From positions 4,836,001-4,900,000 of the forward strand of contig JAGUCH010000001.1 of NCBI GenBank assembly GCA_019096065.1: a stretch of 64,000 nt of DNA, written 5' to 3'. The DNA is from Paracyclopina nana. Its lineage: Eukaryota; Arthropoda; Copepoda; Cyclopoida; Cyclopettidae. Below the pieces are notes generated by a model. It saw only the letters and a program-made list of their open reading frames with translations, made no database searches and had not been told where the DNA came from. Positions 58,801 through 64,000 of this stretch are shown one piece after another. Position 1 is the stretch's first letter. Each line of letters begins with the position of its first letter. The translations under genes were made by a program, and so were the position numbers.

Positions 58801-60637
58801 CGTAACTTGTACAAATATCCCCACTCTAGGCTCATGAAATTAATCGTCAATTGGAGGATAAGCTCCGGCTGCGAGAGACTGAAATATTAAAGTTGCGTGA
58901 CGCTACGCGCAATTTGAGCCTTAATAAAAGCAGCTCAAATTCAACGGGAAGTTCTCGAAGGACGAGCAGGGCGAGTGATTCGGCCTCTATGGAGCTGGAA
59001 GAGCTGAAGCTGTTACTAGAAGAAAAGGAGCACGAAATAGCAGTATTGAGGGCTAGAGTACACTTCCTTTCACTTTTCTCCCATGCCATTTTTTAGGGGC
59101 TGAGGCATAATCTGTTCATTATCAAGAAAAACGCAAGGCAACAGTTGAACAACGAACTTGCCAAGCATAAAGCGTCTCAAAAGCTGATTGAGGACTCTGA
59201 AAAGACCATACACGACCTCAAGGCTCTCATAAAGGTGAGGAATGAGAGTTGCTTTATATAGAGCCTTTTGAATTTTTGCTCACTTTCAGGAGAAAGATAA
59301 GGTGATACATCATAGTCACATCTATGCCCATCGTCGCTACCCGAGCCGATTAAATTCGAAATCCTCCAGAATGATAAATGGGCGAAACTTGTCCTCTTCT
59401 GCTTCTATGATGTCATTGGCAACTGTCTTGAGCGAGGATCAATTTTTTGGTGCTGAACCAGACGATGACACTCCCTCGTTGAAACACTGTAGCGACTCGG
59501 ACCTAGATATGGAGTTCAATATAGAAAGTAGCTCGACGGCCGAAGCGAAACAAGCAGAGGAGCCACAATCCGGACAAGATAACGAGGTACGACAGCCTCC
59601 TATAGAACCTCTTCCGAAATCTCCTGCAGAGAGCAAGGATGATTATGAAGGATTTTATAACGATGACGAAGGTACAACTACTATGGCAAAAAGTCCCCCT
59701 AAGAGCTATAATGACGATGTAAGGGAGACCACAAGCGAAGAACATAAAAATGAAGAGCTTCCAACTTCGCCTCTTCTTGCTGAAAAGAATGATGAAATGA
59801 GCTTTAAAGATCATGCTAATAATGTTGAAGCAGACAGAGGCTCCTTTTTGGCAGCAAAGAAATTCTTCGAAGTGAGACTCGCTCATAGTACACCTCACGT
59901 TTTAAGTTTGATACACTAGCTCAATATACAATCATCTCACGTTTTCCTTGCGTGCTGTAACTAGTTATGTGCAAAAGCTTTTGTCTACCGTATTTTAGGG
60001 CCTCAAAGGCACGCCTAGCTAAGCCTCATTAGCTAAAAGGCATCATATTGTGCTTGCCTCTGAATATCTGTTAATGCAGGATAATATTTTTAGGAGAAAG
60101 GTACTGTCATCACGCCCAAGGACTACAGAAAGCAGAGCAAAAATGTGATCGAAATGACCGGGCCTGAGAAGGTGGAGCTTTGGATGCCGAAGCCGAGTCC
60201 TCGCACAAACTGCGCCAGTGAAACTGGGTAGGCATCATCTTTATCACTCCTATTCTTTCCCAATGATGTAGACAAGACCAAAAATGCATCTCACTTCTCA
60301 ACTCCTCAGATCTGCAGCAACAGGGACCCTTGAGAAGCCCCTGGAAGATACGAAAAAGTTGGGACTTTTAGCTTCCTTGAACGCACTTGATGCTGAGGCT
60401 AGGGAAATCAAAGGCTCCTCATCTCAATACGAGCCTTCATTTGTGGCAAACGGCGAATCGCCAATGAGGCATCGAAGAGAAAGTGATACTTTTAACTTGG
60501 CCTTTGATGCACCAGGAAATAACCCGTTCAACAATTCTTCATTCAAGTCGCTGGACTCTTCTGCCAATTCAGTCAAGTCGGTCATCAGCGTTAATTCCGA
60601 CAAGAAAGCCAAACTTATGAAGGAGTTGTTTAACTGA
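46841..60637 (+). CDS. Lebercilin-like coiled-coil protein (LCA5 family), 736 aa
   Basis: Ciliary transport protein family. Ten exons: 46841-46854, 46912-47032, 47416-47623, 48415-48722, 58631-58780, 58830-59057, 59097-59234, 59290-59871, 60094-60227 and 60310-60637, giving 737 codons in frame. The start ATGGCAACTCAC is the only one that keeps the frame. An acidic N-terminus precedes the lebercilin-type coiled coil: ENRLLNRLVKRQGSTLDRL, then HTEELRVLRQRMKQ and NRQLEDKLRLRETEILKLRD. The end KKAKLMKELFN matches the C-terminal motif of the family. The intron 59058-59096 is only 39 bp. The fourth intron is 9.9 kb because it holds an LTR retrotransposon in the same orientation. AATAAA follows the stop directly. 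Confidence 0.85.
48925..49169 (+). repeat. 5' LTR
   Basis: 245 bp, TGTAG...CTACA. AGTATAACGAGCAGTATAG may hold the promoter region, and GGAAATAAATTC at about 49027 supplies an AATAAA signal. The first part is a GC-rich palindrome (CGCTCGCTGCGCGCGCTCGC). Confidence 0.95.
49172..49190 (+). other. Putative primer-binding site
   Basis: TGGCGCGGGTCG starts 2 bp after the 5' LTR. A leading TGG is expected for a site that pairs with the CCA end of a tRNA. The tRNA cannot be named. Confidence 0.5.
49522..49869 (+). repeat. Three cloverleaf-like repeats in the retrotransposon leader
   Basis: Units at 49522-49612, 49650-49738 and 49787-49869. Each is closed by a stem: CCGTGAG/CTCACGG, ATGGGG/CCCCAT and CACGTGGTGACC/GGTCACCACGTG. 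Units 1 and 2 share GGCCGAATGGTC, like the A box of Leu/Ser tRNAs, and GCAAATCATT. Units 2 and 3 share GGATTCCA. They look like diverged copies of one tRNA-sized fold. Possible roles are dimerisation, packaging or internal initiation. Confidence 0.55.
49995..50030 (+). promoter_or_regulatory. Internal TATA box and initiator upstream of gag
   Basis: GATATATAAG at about 49993-50002 is followed about 31 bp later by ATCAGTTCC, a good arthropod-style initiator (TCAGT). Spacing fits a core promoter. It lies 0.8 kb downstream of the 5' LTR and 70 bp before the ATG at 50097. It would make RNA lacking the leader. Confidence 0.4.
50097..51147 (+). CDS. gag: Gag-like polyprotein
   Basis: Structural protein of the element. 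The open frame runs from after a stop at 50158 to 51147. The first in-frame ATG is at 50215. An ATG in ideal context (ACCACCATGG) lies at 50097 in another frame, directly before GTAATT; a 61-bp GT...AG segment (50100-50160) would, if removed, put that ATG in frame with gag. Residues show a helical capsid-like part, a CCHC zinc knuckle (CYGCGGYGHLKAQC) near the C-terminus, and an Arg/Gly-rich tail. The pol frame follows 14 bp after the stop, in a different frame. The true start remains uncertain. Confidence 0.8.
51162..55388 (+). pseudogene. pol: Pol polyprotein (PR-RT-RH-IN) with two frame changes in RNase H
   Basis: The first part, 51162-53234, has an aspartic protease site (ALIDSGN) and a reverse transcriptase with the YLDD box in PYLDDVLIHS. 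RNase H starts near 53115 (FILDTDWSG). Around 53190-53205, next to a run of five G, coding moves to another frame. It returns to the original frame near 53380, next to a CCCC run. From there to 55388 the frame is open: rest of RNase H, integrase with an HHCC zinc finger, the DDE triad (AIDYVG, HSDRG, WVERAH) and a GPY/F-like WSGPW. The shift pair is compensating. It is either real damage or homopolymer sequence error. As it stands, RNase H is interrupted. Confidence 0.85.
55469..57904 (+). CDS. env: Envelope-like membrane glycoprotein
   Basis: The open frame of about 811 codons follows pol in the place of env in errantivirus-like elements. ATG codons in frame occur at about 55529 and 55577. 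A hydrophobic leader (ILMTFTLLLEVPSA) precedes a long outer part with many Cys residues and several N-glycosylation sites. Near residue 610 a membrane anchor (GGLVILGLIKIILGSIIRMI) is followed by a basic then acidic cytoplasmic tail. The family of fusion protein cannot be told from sequence by eye. Expression would need a spliced RNA; possible acceptors lie just upstream at 55490-55520. No frame damage is seen. Confidence 0.75.
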   Translation: MKESAINKEIIAAQTGRCTIMRQHVNTFPLLSFPEAMYFTILMTFTLLLEVPSAQPRPQPALQEGGDGPPEDPAATFTVFDCESPKSTHESVDLNDPDECDDIGTTYESAVNITVQVLQTATTKPVAAHRCHVTLTREVTRCGFDSVSYGTQIVAYHQPYTVSPQACRKAVERGYLIVEGQRVNVTLNVPANLAYFSRGGLDGDHRCRTMSFSHNGVMYHRSYEQTRIDALVTAVYGKLHTSSGRVVFDNHIVANYRDKIVHDTLEGTMVWEAHDTTCMEETSEVYQGPASLYPHQNSTMLGQVGDLLLIAREEESRYAGFVLKGVQSTCQRRVFRTQLRDFAVVLLRPGEAPIAASTHLTEEVHHAHVQTQLAFLHAEHALHLDDRFKFLQDLICKNERSILHTKLQDMASGGSSYATLDSHGPGHLVTRAGAVAYITSCYPMQAMTRAFPNCTQEIPVLVGNHSRFADPLSFILVDRPSIIPCDAITPVKWRIQGHWMCATLSIHSCTPPSQLDPTSDRQHGRPYEIGRGLGGGIYSAQQQAEHALYLQLYHAREAVVTTLTSNVLRNSFARGSGATTLWSEDDIDMMVDQVGNALIPFFSTVGKYWSYMTGGLVILGLIKIILGSIIRMIILYRRRGLGWWLMYGLWHTAFMAVELPWRMVANLGNDGPLFPGDDDEDDGHPDFRRRPRWKRDHRERAATELSDFTVQDGSETGEKDPLDAPDKSTSPLKALRRWTRPDKETQAYQDLQAQIRTIHQQYTDLYGVLQQTLPQARMVDANGTQPSAPAMEGPPRGSLLDLTQSVTARTQ
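57923..58167 (+). repeat. 3' LTR
   Basis: 245 bp and apparently identical to the 5' LTR. It is preceded by a purine-rich stretch (GTGGGGTGA, 57914-57922) that may be the polypurine tract. Confidence 0.95.
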
Positions 60638-61067
60638 ATAAAGTGAAAATCATATTGATCATACAGTGCTACGAAGAGATATAGTACGTGAGTGAATTGT
60701 TAGGTGTCACAAAAAAAAACGGTTACAGCATGCAGGAGAGCTTTCATTCAAAATTCCTTTCTCAAGAATATTGATGCCTGCAGCTCCGCTGTTTTTCGCC
60801 TTAGCCAAGACCTAAGCCTTAGTGTAGGCCTAATTGAATTGAGGGATTTGCGTTTATTTTTAACACGAAATTGGGAAATGTCGTGGTCTTGCTAAATGTA
60901 GCTCGACAGGCAATTTAGTTGAAAATATTTTTTGTAGGTAATCGAAACACAATTGCTTCTCTGAAGACTGGTCAACAAGAAGTGCTACTAAACTTTACAA
61001 TTGCATTCGAGAATTAGTTAAGCCGATGTCAAATTAAGTGTGATATAATTATGTTGGCTTTCATGAG

Positions 61068-64000
61068 TTATTCGGGGATCTTTTCTTCAACAGGCATTTC
61101 TTTCTTCTCTTCAGTGGGCAAGTCTTTCTTCTCTTCAGTGGGCAAGTCTTTCTTCTCATCAACCGAGCTCTCTTTCTTTCCTTGGTTGCCCCCTGGCTTA
61201 AAAAGGCCTACAAGAAGATTATGGCATAGCTATTCTCTGGTTAGAAAACCGAACTTTACCTCCAAGCAGAATTTTCTCGAGATTAGCTATCGGAATCTCA
61301 GCCACCAAAGTATGAACAAAGGAGGCGCTGAACACAAAGCATAAAATTCCGATGAACAATTGAGACTGCAATAGAAATAGTTCAAGACTCAGTCTGCGCC
61401 GCCAAGGACATTATTACTTACAATGAAAAAGTCGGTGAAATACAGTGGTGTGGTCATTTGGAGAATGACCAGCAAAATGACATGGATGTGGTTGAAGTAT
61501 GCGCAAAATGTGAGCCTGGACAATGGAATAAATGCTTTCCAAGATAGAAATGAGTTGATAATGCCTGAAAGATGGTATCAAGGCCATGTTGCAGCAGCAT
61601 GCCAAGTTTTTAAAATGAGAACTCTTATACCTCCATAGCCATTGTGGCAGGAAAACACAACCCAAGCCAGGGCCAGCGACCATGCAGTTTTGGAAAAGCA
61701 GTTGTATATGACTGACTCGAAGGGAGACCAAGCTGGAGCCCCAAAATCTGATTCCCTCCTAATTGTGGCTAGACCGAACAAGACGCCGAACATAGTGAGC
61801 AATGAAACTTGCCACATTAAAAAGTTGAGTGCCTGAAATACATGACTTTGTGGCTACTTTTGGTGCTCCAAAATAAAGACACTTACGTGAGGAATCCTGA
61901 TTTCCTTCCCTTTGGTTTTAAACAAAATGTAGCCGAATACAATGCCTATCAAATAAGGCTGAAATCGTACATATGGCATGTTGTAGTAATGAACACCGTA
62001 ATCCCATCCAAAAGCAGCTCTCCTTCAAGTACACAATTAAATAAAAATGTGATCGAAAATGCAGTAATTTGGCTAAATACCCTTGCAAGATGTTGACATC
62101 TGGGGGAACATCGTAATGGAGCACGAAATATCCAATCAGTGACGTAAATGCTACGTAAACTGTGCCGGCCCACAAAAGCCCTATCTTTGGACTTTTCCAA
62201 ATGGGTAGGATGAGTAGAGGGGACAAGATGTACAATTGCATATCGCAGGCTAGGTACCAAGTTTGAGCAATGCACTGCAATCAGCAAATTGAAAACGCGA
62301 TCTATTCAAGTAGACGAAGAATGCAATACCGATTCGGCGTTGTCCCAAAAGTTATTGATGAAAAGCAAGTTTCTCCAGCCGTTATTCTGGCAAAGCAGAC
62401 TTTGCTCCTTCATCAAGCCGAAATTGGGTCCATACGACATCAAGTGAGGTATTCCTGCCATGAATGCTACAGTTATTGCGAGGGGAAACCATAACCTATG
62501 ACGTGAATAGGTTACGCAGTGAGTCAACAGATTACAATGTAATTCATCTCATTAAACCTTATGATCCTGTGCACGTAGAAAAGCACAATACTGAACCTCT
62601 GCTTGGCGAGCTGAGAAAATGACAAGTAAGCCACCAGAGTGCCGCTCATGAAGAAGAATGTATCCACAGAAATGACTGCGTTCAAAATGACTTCGTACAG
62701 CCAAGATTCTCTCCCAATAGCAATCTGCACGCAATAGGTTAAGTACATTAGGTTGTGCTTTGATTAATTTGTGTACCGATTCAATCTTCCATCTATTTTC
62801 GGATGGATAAAGATTAGTCACCATGTAAAGATGCCCCAAAATAATCCACGACATGGAGATGAATCTCATCCCGTTAAGGCAATTTAAGTAGCCACTTCCT
62901 GACTCGGTATTCAATACTTGACGGCCATTCGCATAGATGGAGAAGGCTTTCAGAATTCGCAGCACCATGTGGTCCTCTTTGATCGAATCAGAAATGGGAA
63001 ATGGGTTCAATAATTGCCAACACTCGACCAAAGTACCAATAAGCATCAAGAAGGCAATTAAGGCGAAGAAAGAGCTGATTTAAAGAAATTCTAAGGAGAA
63101 TTCTCAACGCATATCAAATTTCCACCTACATTATTCCTTTTTCATAGGAACCAATGGCCTCTCGCTTGTTGTCCTCGGTGTAGCTTTTGCCATCCAGTCC
63201 AAGTTCAGTTTTAATTTTCAGAGATTGGTACAAGAGCCTATTATTCTCCATAACATCTTCGGGTGTGCAAACATCTGGTATGCAAATGCCATAATTGAAA
63301 TTAAGCGTTATCGCATACACTGCTTGAATAGCGGACACCACATCATTCAACTGAAAGAATCGTGCATGAATCTTATTATAACGAACATCTGCACGATAAT
63401 CAACTTACATCTGTGGTTCCAGTGGCGTTGAAAATCTGATTGATTATGGGTCCGAAAATTGGTGGCAATATCGTGCCTGCTGCTATGCCAGACGCCATTC
63501 TTGCATTGCTTGACCGAACCACGTCTTCGCTTGGGACAACGCGAACAGGAACATAGCGGCCCTTGAAATCTTGCTTAACTTTCAGCGGGTTTAGCGCATC
63601 GTTGTTTTGCACGAGAGCACTTCGCGACATTAGGCATTCTTCGAAGCTGCCAATTGCATAAGTGTTCCCCACCGGAATCTGAATTAAATTTTCCAGAAAT
63701 GAATAGCCCATCTTGCCGCATTGTACTTCGCCATAAGAGCCCTGCTGAATGACTCTACAAAAGTCCTTGGTACCCGAGAAAATTCCGTCTGGTAGCTTTC
63801 CAGACGCATCAAAAACTGGAGGAATGAAACATGCTTGAAAGGTAGCCGAATAACTCTTTTTGATGCTTACAGCCAATTGCCCAGAGCTGCTGAGTCATAG
63901 CAAGATTCCACAAATATGTCCAACTAGCATCAGAGCAGCTTTTGTTGACGTTGATTACCGGAGTCAAGGAAGCTAGCGTTCGCAGGACAATTTCAAGTGT
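61068..64000 (-). CDS. NRF-6-like membrane acyltransferase, 5' end outside the window
   Basis: Multi-pass membrane protein of the nose-resistant-to-fluoxetine/acyltransferase-3 family. The extracellular NRF domain is visible in the exons from 64000 to 63871 and 63815 to 63409 (FDASGKLPDGIFSG, GSFEECLMSR) and in about 63351-63132 (YGICIPDVCTPEDV). The acyltransferase part (about 63049-61260) has LNCLNGMRFISMSWIILGH, HRIIRF, WYLACDMQLYILSPLL and WVVFSCHNGYGG, followed by hydrophobic segments. The last exon, 61207-61068, encodes a hydrophilic tail of repeats like KKDLPTEE. Introns are mostly 40 to 90 bp. Substrate unknown; worm relatives act in lipid or yolk transport. The stop lies 430 bp from the convergent lebercilin-like gene. 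Confidence 0.85.

Overview
The window is nuclear DNA of an invertebrate animal. All clear genes are split by GT...AG introns, many only 39 to 90 bp long. The recognisable proteins are animal ones: a lebercilin-type ciliary coiled-coil protein, a Popeye-domain membrane protein, an SH3BGR-type thioredoxin-fold protein, a GH20 hexosaminidase and a NRF-6-type acyltransferase. Some same-strand genes lie only about 90 bp apart. A compact genome with operon-like gene runs, such as a tunicate, would fit, but the species cannot be fixed from this sequence.

Region by region. Bases 1-4271 hold nested short repeats: tRNA-like sequences, hairpins, and a MULE-type element inside a hairpin MITE. Bases 4272-13463 are a complete DNA transposon (element 1) with CCCCAC...GTGGGG ends. 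It carries a Tnp2/CACTA-like transposase on the minus strand and a divergent 8-exon accessory gene on the plus strand. Bases 13464-15864 are further degenerate repeats. From 33612 down to 15865, three minus-strand genes follow one another: hexosaminidase, then mucin-like gene A, then its paralog gene B. Gene A is split by a second transposon with the same two-gene layout (element 2, 18517-26240). The long last intron of the hexosaminidase is full of repeats (27549-31785).

Bases 34168-36972 carry, on the plus strand, a small membrane-protein gene and a Popeye gene. The last Popeye exon lies in a 532-bp tandem duplication. Bases 39583-43679 hold the SH3BGR-like gene (minus). Bases 44531-46653 are a fold-back element with an internal 170-bp tandem array. 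The lebercilin-like gene runs from 46841 to 60637 (plus), and its largest intron contains a 9.2-kb LTR retrotransposon (48925-58167) with gag, pol and an envelope-like gene, identical LTRs and a 4-bp target duplication. The window ends in a NRF-6-like gene (minus) that runs off the right edge.

The most unusual system is the pair of related two-gene transposons. Each combines a Tnp2-like transposase with a divergently transcribed, multi-exon accessory protein of about 900 to 960 residues that I do not recognise. Exon structure is conserved between the two accessory genes and both reading frames are intact, although the transposase of element 1 has an in-frame stop. The retrotransposon also has uncommon features: an apparent intron directly after a start codon upstream of gag, an internal TATA/initiator pair, and three cloverleaf-like repeats in its leader.
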